Source of the DNA: Carya illinoinensis
Taxonomy: Eukaryota > Streptophyta > Magnoliopsida > Fagales > Juglandaceae
DNA length: 64,000 bases
Assembly (NCBI RefSeq): GCF_018687715.1
Contig: NC_056756.1
Span: forward strand, 40,024,480 to 40,088,479
Reading direction: 5' to 3'
Part shown: piece by piece, positions 46,737-59,239 of the stretch
Layout: each line of letters starts with the position of its first letter
How positions within the stretch are numbered: the first letter of the stretch is position 1
The notes under the pieces: generated by a model
Told to the model about the DNA's origin: nothing
The model's database searches: none
Seen by the model: only the letters and a program-made list of their open reading frames with translations
Program-made: the position numbers and the translations under genes

Positions 46737-48914
46737 TGTGATGACCCGCTTTTGAGTGCATTTTCGCGGAAATATTTGTTTTTTTATTTTAATTAATATA
46801 TTAGCTATTTATTTTAATTTATTTGCGTTTTAAAAAAATTGGGTTTTAATTTATTTTATTTTATTTGAGGTTGTGTTTTATTTCTTTAAGTTGTTTTGTG
46901 GTTTTAATCTTTTTGGCGGTTTGTTTCGTTTTCCCGGAGTGAGGATTGGACCTCATCTCTTTTCACATCTTTTTCCTTTTTTTCTCTTTTTCCTTTTTCT
47001 TTTCCCTTCTTTTCCTTTTTTCCTTCTTTTTCTTTTTTTTCTTTTTTTCTTTCTTTCCTCTCCCGCTCGACCGAACCCCCCCCCCGTGCTCTCTCTCTCT
47101 CTCCTCCCTCTCCCTCGCGCCGGCTCTCTCTCTTCCAGCCCATCGCCGTCTGGCCACCAACCGGACCCCCACCGGTCCCAAAAGTTCCCCCTCCCTCCGG
47201 CGCACCACCCCTCCGAAAGCCACCCCCAACCGGCCGGCCATTTGGCCGGAAAAAGCCCAGCAAGCCTCCACGGATTTCACTCCGATCCGCCGCCGTCGCT
47301 CCACCTCCGGCCACCATTTCTTCACCACTTCATCACCGGTCCCTTGCCGTCCTAACCCACCCATTTCCGGCCTCCAACGACCACCGGAGCAGCTCCCACG
47401 AGCTTGTTTTCCGATTTGCTCTTTTTGGCCATTTCCGGCCATTCCGCCGCCACCCTCGGCCGTCCGTCACTTCCATTAGCTTCACAACCATCCCTTGACC
47501 ATCCCCCATCAATCTCGTGTCCTAGTTTGTCCCCGTTCAAAAGTGGGTTTTTCAGACCCACGGCCACAGTGAATTTTCACTGTGACGTTGTTGTTTTTCC
47601 GCCGCTTGTTTTCTAAATTTGCCGTATAGCGCTGTAAGTATTTTCCAAACCCTATTTTCAGATTTTAATATATATTGCTCATTCAAATTATTTACTGTTG
47701 TTGGTTGTTGATTCCGGACTGAGTCCGAGGAGTTTCGGGGGTCGGATGGATGGAGGACGGAGTTGTCTGTTTAATTGATTATATTGGTTGGTTATTTTAT
47801 TATGCATTGATTTGGCATTTCATGGTGCATGCATGTGTGTTTTTGTTCATGTGTGAAAAGCCTGTGTATTGGCGTGAGTGATTTTACGGGTGCGTGTGTA
47901 TCACGAGCCCAAGCCGGGATGAGTTATTATCTCGGTGGAGCTCCTCTGGTCACTCGGGAGCGGAATAAACTGAGTGATGTCCCCTGAGTTGTCGAGAGAG
48001 ATGACGGGAGCGGGGCTAGGGGATGCTTGGCTACGAACGCGCCGGGCGCGGAACCGGGCATCGCCCTACTCACCGACTCTGTGGCCCTTCGCTGGCGAGG
48101 GCTAGAGGATGCTTGGCTACGCACGCGCGGGAGGCGCGGAACTGGGCATCGCTCGTTAGGTGTCACATGCGTGGTGGTACTCTACGGTGTGACACTGGAG
48201 CCAGGGTGTGCGGATGACCCCTAGGGGAGGTCATGGTGCATACGGTTAAAATTGGATAATGGTTTATGAGGCCAAATGGGACTTTTGGCGTGGGCCAGAT
48301 GGACTTCTGGCGAGATATTGAGCCGGATGGACTTCCGGCGAGATATTGGGCCAAATGGAATTTTGGCAGCCAAATGGACTTTTGGCGGCCAAATGTGACT
48401 TTTGGCGTGTTTTTCAGAAAGGATATGCTTTTGGGCCAAATGGGTTTTTTTGGCGTGTGTGGAAAACTTGGGTTTTTGTGGGCTTTGTGCATTGGGCATG
48501 TTTCATGCATCTTGTATGAGTTTTATGTGTTTTTATCTGGTAGTGTTTAGGTTTTACTTACCTGCGGTACCATTCGTGGTTCCGTAGCTTTTGGTGCAAA
48601 GTTAGCGGACGAAGAGGAGGAGGCTGAGCCCGAGGATGCGGCTCCGCCGGGTTGCTGATGCTATCTTTATATTTGTTTAAAACTGTATTCGTGTTTTGTA
48701 ATATTTATCTATGTATGTTTTAAACAGCTTGTATTACGTTAAGAAAAATTCTGGTACTTAGTTATGACTTTCGTTATCCGCTGCGTGTTTCTCTGTACAC
48801 ATCTGTTGCCTTGCACACACTCGGCACCCGTCGATGGGATGGTGACCCGGGTTGTCACCATCCGGACGTCTCAAATTCCCCGTGTTCGGGCGTGGGGATT
48901 TTGGGGGCGTCACA
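46737..48914 (+). repeat. 3' LTR of the Tekay-type element
   Basis: 2178 bp and nearly identical to the 5' LTR. The main length difference is one added palindrome unit of about 21 bp near 48358-48378. Confidence 0.95.
48270..48457. repeat. Row of seven palindromes in the 3' LTR
   Basis: Same array as in the 5' LTR with one extra unit. In this copy the third unit is fully paired (GCCGGA/TCCGGC), whereas the 5' LTR has one mismatch there. Confidence 0.85.
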
Positions 48915-48919
48915 GATGA

Positions 48920-50364
48920 GGTTACTATAATTGCTTATTCTTAACTTCTTGACATGAACTTGGACTTAAATTCTAATGATTAAAATAATTCCGTCAGTCG
49001 TTTCGTTAGGAATAGTGAACAATCAGAATGATTCCACTCAACATATTCCATCAGACATACTCAAATAATCAGAATGATTCCATCATGAGTATTTTAAATC
49101 ACGTACCCTAACAATCAGAATGATTACACCAGGAGTATCTAGTAGTACTTTGACAATTAAAATGATTCCATCACAAGTATTTTAAAACACGTACCCTAGC
49201 AATCAGAATGATTACACCAAGAGTACCTAATAATACTCTGACAATCAGAATGATTCCATCACGAGCATTTTAAATAAGATACCCTAACAATCATAATGAT
49301 TACGCTAGGAGTATCTGCATAACTGAACGTCAACGGTATTTTGACAATCAAAATGATTTAGCCAAAAGTACCTCGTGTGAATCACATCCTAATTCTAAAA
49401 AGTCTCAAAATTTACATTCATCATGTAAATTTTGTCCTAAACTCAAATATGAATTTAGAAAAATTTAAAATAGATCACACACACTATGGCCGAAACATCC
49501 ATAGGCCATTTCTCTTTATTTTTATTGCAATTCCTTCTAACTTCAAAACTCATGCTTAAATCAAAATTTTGCAACAAAAATCTTACTATTCTAAGTTTAA
49601 AACTATACTTAAAACATCCATTTAGAAAAAGCTAATAATCAACACCAAATTTTTTGTAAAAAGATCCAAACACTTGAATCACAAGGTTTGACCCTAAATC
49701 AAAACATCTCCAAGAATTTCAAAATTCAAATCTTACTTCTAACATATTCATAACATCATCCCAAGATCAACCATGCTTTAAATCATCAAGCTAAATTCAC
49801 CAAAATTACAAAATAACACTTGGATTTTTTGGTTTTACACTTAATCCAAAAACAGAAACTTTTTTCTCAACTAATTTTGATAAATCTCTTGATCAATGGC
49901 TTAAGAATGTGAGATCTTCGAAATAAAGCATCACGTTGTTTAAAAATGTGTCCTAAAGAATATCCAACTATCAAACTTAAAATCACATAGCTAAAAATCA
50001 ATAAAACAGAGATCTAATCCAAAAAATCAAATCTTAGGCCTAACCAAAATCCTCTTGTATAGAAAAATCATATCTTTGAAACTAATATTAAATATTTTCA
50101 AAATAACATCTTAACATGAAAATAAGAGACTTATGATCATCATATAAAAATATAAAAGCCTTTAGAATATGATCAAACTTCGAAATATTCAAACTTTCTC
50201 CAAACAAAAACTGTTTTTCCACTTCCAGTTTTCAAGTTTCTAGATCTAAGAAAATATATCATCAAAAACTTTATTCATGCAACAAAATCTCAATGGAAAC
50301 TCATAAAAATATGCTAAAAACACTCTATAAAATTTTAGGACCAAAATATATCCATTAGCTTGTT
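48920..50364 (-). other. Middle part of the long Gypsy LTR
   Basis: AT-rich, non-coding. A degenerate 55-60-bp motif containing caatcagaatgattcca or ttaca recurs several times at 49010-49360. Confidence 0.55.
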
Positions 50365-52130
50365 CAAAAACTCCAAAATATAACATACTCTCTAGTTTTA
50401 CGACCAGAATGATATTTCCAAGGTTAAAAATACTTTTGACTAATCAAATGACCATGGAATGAGATGAATAATATATATACAAAAACTAAACTCAAAGATA
50501 AACAACTTTTATAAAGGAGTCATCGTATGAAAATACTTACAAAGAATCAAAAAGTTCTACGTAAAAAGACCCAGAAATTTGCCTGAGATAGCTCTTTTGG
50601 GTTTCTCTCTAATAATAGAGTGAAAAAGTGGTGAAATAGAAAGAAGTGTGTCTTCCACAACTCTAGAATTCTAGAGGAGGAAGATATGGGCTTGAATGAC
50701 TCTTGATTGGAGATGGTTATGTGACATAAAATGGAGAATAGTGAGGGGCAAAGGACTATCTGCAGAAGTTGAGGTATGGAGGTTGATGAGGTGGATTCTC
50801 CTTCACATCAAGACACAATTGGGTGCAACCAAAGGTAGTGGATAGTCTGCCATATGGGAGAGGAAACTTCTTCAAGAAGTTTTGCCAATGTGGCCAAATT
50901 CGTATGCGTTGGTGGGCTTCAACCAAGTGAACTTCAATTTGGGGTTTAAATGGGGTTTGGTTAGGGTTTAAGATGCTATCAAGCTCAAATCTAATTTTTC
51001 TTGTCCCAATCAAATTTTAAAGGTTTAAAAGATTGGATAGTGATATCATAATAAGAATTTGAGAAATTAATAGCATGTGAAAGTGATTTAATCGAGTGAT
51101 TAAACACAATACTAGAAATTGGATCAAAAAGGGTTTGAATGCCAACTTTATGGTTTAGGGAAACCATTTAGGGTTTCGGTTTCAACCAAATTTTTGGAGT
51201 TTTCAATTGAATTTCAATAATTTAGGATTTCACTAGGGTTGAAACCCTTTTTGATCTGAGTCAATTTGGTTGATTAGATGAAAAAATGTTTTGCTTAGGT
51301 GGCATGATCTCATACCATGATTTTCTTCACAAATCAATCTAATGGTTCCTCTTTGTATCAAGTGTCTAATACTATCCATTATGTGTGGCTAAGATCTTAC
51401 CAAGTGTCCAATAAAACTTTTCTAACCTAATTTGGACATTCCACACTGTGATTTTGAAAACACTACACTTAGTACACTTATTGAGGTTACTATTCATTTC
51501 AAAAAAATGCATAATAAACTTATTGCTGAAAAATTCTAGATATTCATATTAACCTACAGTGAAAATTATTTACCAAAACTCAACCCTGAAGTACCCCTAA
51601 AATTAATTTTACAATTTCGAACATGCATTTCGTCTGAAATTATGAAAATGGGTTATTACGCCATAAAATCCTAAATAATCAACTGAGTCTAGTGGTGAAG
51701 ACTATAACGTATACTGACACTTTTAACTACCTTAAATAATTAAAATTATATTTCTGGCACCAAAGTGAGTGATAACACTGACTATGTTGATAGACTAAAA
51801 TTTTTGCTATTAGTCGATTCCAAAAAAATTACAAAATTTTTACGAGATTTCTAAAGTCTATAAAAATTTCACCATTGAATTTCTAACGGGCTGTTACACT
51901 TTTTGTAGGGTATATTTTGTGGAGGGCCTTTTTGTGAGGTATATTTTTTTAGGATTGTTTAAAAAATATGTAACAATCCAATGGTCATGGACTTATATTC
52001 CTCCTTTGATTATTTTGGTACTATAGCAATTATTGTTAGGGTGGACATCTATTAACTAATGCAAGAAAAGTAAAATGATGGGTTTTTTTTTTTTTTTTTT
52101 TTGATGAGTTGGTATGTTCATTAGTTTGGT
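50365..52130. repeat. 1.75-kb tandem repeat, unit 1
   Basis: Contains the end of the long LTR (to 51898) plus about 230 bp of CACTA sequence (51899-52130). The next unit starts 1766 bp later with the same caaaaactcc anchor. Confidence 0.85.
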
Positions 52131-53875
52131 CAAAAACTCCAAAACATAACATACTCTCCAGTTTTACGCTCAAAATGACATTTCCAAGGTTAAAAATACT
52201 TTTGACTAATCAAATAACCATGGAATGAGATGAATAATATATATACGAAAACTAAACTCAAAGAGAAACAACTTTTATGAATGAGTCATCATGTAAAAAT
52301 ACTTACAAAGGACCAAAAAGCTCCACGTAAAAAAATCCATAAATCTGCCCGAGAGAGCTCTTTTGAGTTTCTCTCTAAGAATAAGGTGAAGAAGTGATGA
52401 AATAGAAAGAAGTGTGTCTTCCACGACTCTAAACTTCTAGAAGAGGAAGATATGGGCTTGAATGACTCTTGATTGGAGGTGGCTATGTGACATAAAGTAA
52501 AGAATAGTGAGGGGCAAAGGATTGTCTGCAGAAGTTGAGGTATGGAAGTTGATGAGGTAGATTCTCCTTCACATCAAGGCATAATTGGGTGCAGCCAAGG
52601 GCAGTGAATGGTCTGCCATATGGGGGAGGAAACTTCTTCAAGAAGTTTTGCCAAGGTGGCCAAATTCGTGAGCCTCAACCAAGTGGACTTCAATTTGGGG
52701 TTTAAAGGGGGTTTGGTTAGGGTTTGAGATGCTATCAAGCCCAAATCTAATTTTTTTTTGTCCCAATCAAATTTTCAAGGTTTAAAAGATTGGATAATGA
52801 TGTCATAATAAGAATTTGAGAAATTAATAGCATGTGAAAGTGATTTAATTAAGTGATTAAACACAATACTAGAAATCGGATTAAAAAGGGTTTGAATGCC
52901 AAGTTTATGGTTTAGGGAAACTATTTAGGGTTTCGGTTTCAAGCAAATTTTTGGAGTTTTCAATTAAATTCCAATAATTTAGGATTTCACTAGGGTTGAA
53001 ACCCTCTTTGATCTGAGTCAATTTGGTTGATCAGATGAAAAAATGTTTTGCTTAGGTGGCATGATCTCACACCATGATTTTTTTCACAAATCAATCTAAT
53101 GGTTCCTCTTTGTATCAAGTGTCTAATACTATTCATTATGTGTGGCTAAGATCTTACTAAGTGTCCAAATCAAAACTTTTCTAACCTAATTTGGTCATTC
53201 CCACTGTGATTTTGAAAACACTACACTTATTGAGGTTACTATTCATTTCAAAAAAATGCATAATAAACTTATTGCTGAAAAATTCTAAATATTCATATTA
53301 ACCTACAGTGAAAATTATTTACCAAAACTCAATCCTGAAGTACCCCTAAAATTAATTTTACAATTTCAAACATGCATTTCGTCTGAAATTATGAAAATGT
53401 ATTATTGCGCTATAAAATCCTAAATAATTAACCGAGTCTAGTGGTGAAGACCATAACGTATTTTGACACTTTTAACTGCCTTAAATAATTAAAATTATAT
53501 TTCTGGCACCAAAGTGAATGATAACACTGACTATGTTGATAGACTAAAATTTTTGCTATTAATCGATTCCTAAAAAATTACGGAATTTTTACGAGATTTC
53601 TAAAGTCTATAAAAATTTCACCCTTGAATTTCTAACGGGCTGTTACACTTTTTGTGGGGTATATTTTGTGGAGGGCCTTTTTGTGAGGTATATTTTTTTA
53701 AGATTGTTTAAAACATATGTAACAATCCAATGGTCATGGACTTATATTCCTCCTTTGATTATTTTGGTACTATAGCAATTATAGTTAGGGTGGATATCTA
53801 TTAACTAATGCAGGAAAAGTAAAATGAGGGGTTTTTTTTTTTTTTTTGATGAGTTGGTATGTTCATTAGTTTGGT
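52131..53875. repeat. 1.75-kb tandem repeat, unit 2
   Basis: Same content and order as unit 1, with scattered substitutions and small indels; period to unit 3 is 1745 bp. A T-run before gatgagttgg marks the end of each unit. Confidence 0.88.
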
Positions 53876-56800
53876 CAAAAACTCCAAAACATAACATACT
53901 CTCCAGTTTTACGCCCAGAATGACATTTCCAAGGTTAAAAATATTTTTGACTAATCAAATAACCATGGAATGAGATGAATAATATATATACGAAAACTAA
54001 ACTCAAAGAGAAACAACTTTTATGAAGGAGTCATCATGCAAAAATACTTACAAAGGATTAAAAAGCTCCACGTAAAAAAATCCATAAATCTGCCCGAGAG
54101 AGCTCTTTTGAGTTTCTTTCTAAGAATAAGGTGAAGAAGTGATGAAATAGAAAGAAGTGTGTCTTCCACGACTCTAAACTTCTAGAAGAGGAAGATATGG
54201 GCTTGAATGACTCTTGATTGGAGGTGGCTATGTGACATAAAGTAGAGAATAGTGAGGAGCAAAGGACTATCTGCAGAAGTTGAGGTATGGAGGTTGATGA
54301 GGTAGATTCTCCTTCACATCAAGGCATAATTGGGTGCAGCTAAGGGCAGTGGATGGTCTGCCATATGGGGGAGGAAACTTCTTCAAGAAGTTTTGCCAAG
54401 GTGGCCAAATTTGTGGGCCTCAACCAAGTGGACTTCAATTTGGAGTTTAAAGGGGGTTTGGTTAGGGTTTGAGATGCTATCAAGCCCAAATCTAATTTTT
54501 TTTTTGTCCCAATCAAATTTTCAAGGTTTAAAAGGTTGGATAATGTTGTCATAATAAGAATTTGAGAAATTAATAGCATGTGAAAGTGATTTAATCAAGT
54601 GATTAAACACAATGCTAAAAATTGGATCAAAAGGGTTTGAATGCCAACTTTATGGTTTGGGGAAACCATTTAGGGTTTTGGTTTCAACAAATTTTTGGGG
54701 TTTTCAATTGAATTCTAATAATTTAGGGTTGAAACTGTGATAACCCGCTTTCGCGTGTATTTTCACTAAAGGGTTGTTTTTATTTTAATTAATATATTAG
54801 TTTATTTATTTTAATTTATTGCGTTTTAAAATTGATTTTTAATTTCTTGGATGTTGTGTTTTATTTATTTATTTGTTTTACGGTTTTTTTAATCTCTTTT
54901 TCGGCGGTTTTGTTTTGTTGTCCGAAGTGAGGATTAGACCTCATTTCTTCCTACATCTCTTTTTATTCCTTTTTCCTTTTTTTTTCCTTTTTCCTTTTCC
55001 TCTTTTCTTTTTTTCTTCTTTCCTTTTCTTTTTTTTCTTTTTTTCTTTCTTTTCTTTTTCTTCTTCCTTCCTCTTCCCCGTGCATCCGTCGACCCTCTCT
55101 CTCTCTCCTCTCCCACGCCGTAAACAGCTCAACCCCTCGACCCGCCGCCGTCCGGCCGCCGTACGGCACACCGCCCCCACCGGTCGAAGCCTCTCCCTCC
55201 GACGCACCACCCCAAACAAATCCCAGCCCCATCCGGCTGGTCGTTTGGCCGGAAAACGCCCTTGAAGCCCCCACGGTTTTTGCTCCGATCTGCCGCCGTC
55301 GCTCCACCTCCGGCCACCATTTCTTCACCACTTCATCACCGGTTCCTTGCCGTCCTAACCCACCCATTTCCGGCCCCTAATAGCCACTGGAACAGCTCCC
55401 ACGAGCTAGCTTTCCATTTTGGGAAATCCGGCCTCCCTCCGCCATTTCCGCCGCCACCCACGGCCAACCACCACTTCCAATAGCTTCATAATCATCCTTA
55501 GACAATTTCCTATCAATCCCAAGCCCTGGTTTGTCCCCGTTCAAAAGTGGATATTTTACAACCCACGGCCACAGTGAATTTTCACTGTTACGTTGCTTTT
55601 TCTCCGCCGTTTGCAACGCCGCAAGCTTTCTAAAAATACCATATAGCGCTATAAGTATTTTCCAAACCTTATTTTCAGATTTAAATATATATTGCTCACT
55701 CAATAATTTTATCTGCTGATTGGTTGATTCCGGACTGAGTTCGAGGAGTTCGGGGGTCGGATGGATGGAGGACGGAGTTGCTTGTTTTATTGAATTATGT
55801 TGTTTGATTATTTTTGTGCATTGTTATGGCATTTACATGGTGCATGCACGTGTGTTTTTAATTAATTGAGAAAAGCCTGTTTATTGGCGTAAGTGGACTT
55901 ACGGGTGCGTGTGTATCACGACCCCAAGCCGGGATGTGGTATTATCTCGGTGAAGCTCCTCTGGTCACTCGGGAGTGGAATAAACTGAGTGATATCCCCT
56001 GAGTTGGCGCTGAGCGACGACGGGAGCGGGGGCTAGGGGATGCTTGGCTACGAATGCCCGGGCGCGGAACCGGATATCGCTCTACGCACCGACTCCGTGG
56101 CCCTTCGCTGGCGAGGGCTAGAGGATGCTTGGTTACGAACGCGCGGGGCGCGGAACTGGGCATCACTCGTTAGGTGTCACATGCGTGGTGGTACTCTGCG
56201 GTGTGGCACTGGAGTCAGGGTGTGCGGATGACCCCTAGGGGAGGTCATGGTGCATACGGATAAACTGGTTAATGGTTTGAGATGGATATGGGCCAAATGT
56301 GACTTTTGGCGTGATATTGGAAAGGATATGTTTTTGGGCCAAATGGGATTTTTGGCGTGCGTGGAAAAACATGTTTTTATGGGTTTGTGCATTGGCATCA
56401 CTTCATGCATATTGTTTGAGTTCTATATGCTTTTATCTAGTGGTGTTTGGGTTTTACTTACCTGCGGTACCATTTTTGGTTCCGTAGATTTTGGTGCAGG
56501 ATTCGAAGAGGAGGAGGGGGCTGAGCCATAGGATGCGGCTCCGCCGGAGTTTTGAGTCGAAGTTATGCTTTATAGTTTAGTTTAAAACTATATTTGTGTT
56601 TTTGTAATATTTTAATTATGTATATTTTAAACAGCTTGTATTATATTAAGAAAATTCTGGTACTTAGTTATATGACTCTCGTTATCCACTGCTTGTTTCT
56701 TCATGCACATATGTTGCTTTTGCACACACTTGGCACTCGTCGATAGGGTGGTGACCCGGGTTGTCACCATCCGGACGTCTCGATTTCCCCGTGTCCGTGC

Positions 56801-57662
56801 GTGGGGATTTGAGGGCATCACAGAAACCCTCTTTGATCTGAGTCAATTTGGTTAATCAGATGAAAAAATGTTTTGTTTAGGTGGCATGATCTCACACCAT
56901 GATTTTCTTCACAAATCAATCTAATGGTTCCTCTTTGTATCACGTGTCTAATACTATTCACTGTGTATGGCTAGGATTTTACCAAATGTTCAAATAAAAC
57001 TTCTCTAACCTAATTTGGACATTCCACACTTTGACTTTTAAAACACTACACTTAGTACGCTTATTGAGGTTACTATTCATTCCAAAAAATGCATATTAAA
57101 TTTAGTACTAAAAAATTCTAAATATTCATATTAACTTACAGTAAAAATCATTTACCAAAACTCAACCCTAAAGTACCCTTAAAATTAATTTTACAATTTC
57201 GAACAGGCATTTCATCTGAAATTATGAAAATAGATTATTGAGCCATAAAATTCTAACTAATCAACTGAGTCTAGTGGTATAGACCATAACGTATTCTGAC
57301 ACTTTTAACTACCTCAAATAATTAAAATTATATTTCTGACACCATAATGAGTGATAACACTGACTATGTTGATAGACTAAAACTTTTACGATTAATCGAT
57401 TCCTAAAAAATTACGGAGTTTTTACGAAATTCCTAAAATCTATAGAAATTCCATCATTGAATTTCTAACGGACTGTTACACTTTTTGTGGGGTATATTTT
57501 TTTTAGGATTGTTTAAAACATATGTAACAATCCAACGGCCATGGACTTATATCCCTCCTTTGGTTATTTTGGTACTATAGCAATTATAGTTATGGTGGAT
57601 ATCTATTAACCAGTGCAGGAAAAGTAAAATGATGGGTTTATTTTTTGATGAGTTGATATGTT
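53876..57662. repeat. 1.75-kb tandem repeat, unit 3, interrupted by a solo LTR
   Basis: Matches units 1 and 2 once 54736-56827 is removed. At its right end the sequence runs on into unique CACTA DNA (gatatgttgttgttatg), so this unit retains the original right junction. Open frames here are not conserved between units and are not genes. Confidence 0.85.
54736..56822 (+). mobile_element. Solo LTR of the Tekay-type family, older
   Basis: A TGTGATAACCCGC...GGGCATCACA unit of 2087 bp, clearly homologous to the 2.16-kb LTRs of the nested Gypsy but with many differences. It is flanked by exact gaaac duplications (54731-54735, 56823-56827). Units 1 and 2 of the tandem repeat show the uninterrupted site ggttgaaaccct. 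It has only two of the GCCAAA palindromes. Confidence 0.93.
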
Positions 57663-58535
57663 GTTGTTATGAAAGGGTAAGTTCTGAAATTGACAAAGTT
57701 AAAATTATTAATGTTATTTTTTCAAATTTGCTTAAATGGATGCAAAACATAGATGAGTATGCTGATTTTACTATTTTCGAAATTACAGGTTAGTAGTATG
57801 CATCTCATATTTCAGCCATATGGATAGAGGATGGTAGAGCAGGAGTTGGTTTCATGATGAAGAGCATACATAGATAAAAGGTAATTAGTTAGGCTGTATT
57901 TCTTCAATAGTATAAAGAATTCAAGTACTTGCAGCTATTGATTTGCAAGAGAACTTCCTATAATATTTGAGTTCAACATCTTAATTCACACACACCCTCA
58001 ATTGCATTAAAATCTGTTTTAGGTTTTAATAAACTAAACAAAGGGTATTCGTTTATATGCGCAGTTCTTATTCACACTAAGCAGTTAGAAGATAAGGAAA
58101 CCCACTTCTCTAACTACTTTGGATATATAAGAAAACTTGGTCTCTCTAACTATTATGCACTTAGGTCAGTACCGATTGTGGTATAATGAGGTACTAATTT
58201 TGCTATATGTTATGCTTAGTGCCTAAAAATGTATCTGAAAACATTAGTAGTTGTGTACCACAATTCTAGTATCCAAGAGATAGATGTGGTAGCCAAATTT
58301 AATGGTAGCTAATTAGCAAAGGGAGCTTTGATATATGTAAATACTTAGATTTAAATACCTAGTAATATATTGTGGGTCATGTGATGATGCACTAATTTGG
58401 TTGCCAATATGTATGAGAGTTTATTAATCATCATACTTACGATTGCTATGATAGATGGTAAGTCTTAGTATAATTTATACTATTTTTTTAAAGAAATAGT
58501 ACGCTACTGAAAGACAAATTGGGCTATTCAGTTTT

Positions 58536-58570
<35 letters not shown>

Positions 58571-59239
58571 TAGAACTATTTTACTATAGCATGGCTGAGG
58601 CTATAGCAAACTCTATTCCTAGAATATGCAACTGTAGGAACGCAATAGCATAGTTGTAATGGTAGGTATATAGTATTAATTCCATGGGAATATCAACTAA
58701 GGGGTTGCCATTTTCCATACACATCACATAGGTTAATTTTTCCTCCTTTAAATTAGTATATGCTGACAACAACTAATTATGTACAAGTGGGTAGTATAAA
58801 AGCTTCCCACCCCATGCATGTCCTTCATGAAAGAAATTTACTCTTTGCTAACATAATTCTTTTTTATAATTATCGAGTTACATTTACCAACTTACTGTGT
58901 GGAATCAAGTAATGAAATCAGATTGTCTGGAGAACAGTGTCAGCAAGATCATATATATTTAGTAAAATGTCATATATGGCCCTGTGTCTTATCATAGATG
59001 CTGTTGGAGAGGGAATATATAATTCTCTCATGTATCTGGATTTGAGTTGCAAACATCTATAAGGTTCATGGCCTTTAACTAATTGGTTAATATATATGTT
59101 GGCAGATTTGTATATATAATGGTGTTTCAATGAATGTTGATAGATTTATATATCAAATGGTGGTGATATATGTATAAAAGGTTATTATGGAAGCCAATTT
59201 GAGTGTGATCATATTTTGAGGATTTGATGTTTAACCACT
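57663..59239. other. CACTA interior, right side
   Basis: No coding sequence recognised. Contains an (AT)n run at 58540-58568. Confidence 0.45.
58540..58568. repeat. (AT)n microsatellite
   Basis: About 14 AT dinucleotides. Confidence 0.95.

Larger units (their letters stand above)
39450..48914 (+). mobile_element. Ty3/Gypsy chromovirus (Tekay/Del-type), young, nearly complete
   Basis: The 9.5-kb element has LTRs at 39450-41606 and 46737-48914, an exact 5-bp target duplication, a tRNA-iMet primer site, a polypurine tract, and gag, protease, RT, RNase H, integrase and chromodomain-like sequence in Gypsy order. By eye the LTRs differ at roughly 17 positions plus a few small indels and one 21-bp block, about 99% identity, so insertion was recent. 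Few lesions block it: a stop in gag codon 12, a frameshift in pol near 43765 and a TAG at 43932. Confidence 0.95.
38294..51898 (-). mobile_element. Long Gypsy-type LTR (about 4.1 kb), probably solo, split by a nested Gypsy element
   Basis: The left end is TGTGACGCCCCC and the right end GGGCTGTTACA, so on the minus strand it starts TGTAACAGCCC and ends GGGGGCGTCACA, as many Gypsy LTRs do. Flanks are atttt (38289-38293) and ctttt (51899-51903), a 4/5 match. Joining the flanks rebuilds the CACTA sequence around tttttgtggaggg. Removing 39450-48919 leaves about 4.1 kb with no coding capacity. Solo LTR is the simplest reading; orientation is inferred from the termini. Confidence 0.65.

Noticed and set aside
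39450..48914. Reading the two 2.16-kb repeats as a segmental duplication
   Set aside because: Primer site, polypurine tract, polyprotein between them and an exact 5-bp target duplication identify them as LTRs of one element.
49010..49360. Regularly spaced caatcagaatgatt motifs that might suggest a CRISPR-like array
   Set aside because: The repeats are degenerate, unevenly spaced, inside a plant Gypsy LTR, and the genome is eukaryotic.
38294..51898. Full-length Gypsy element as the outer layer
   Set aside because: Only one LTR-like unit without polyprotein, primer site or polypurine tract remains after removing the nested chromovirus, so a solo LTR is simpler.
54330..54579. 74- and 79-codon frames in tandem unit 3
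   Set aside because: The equivalent positions in units 1 and 2 are disrupted by indels, so there is no coding constraint.
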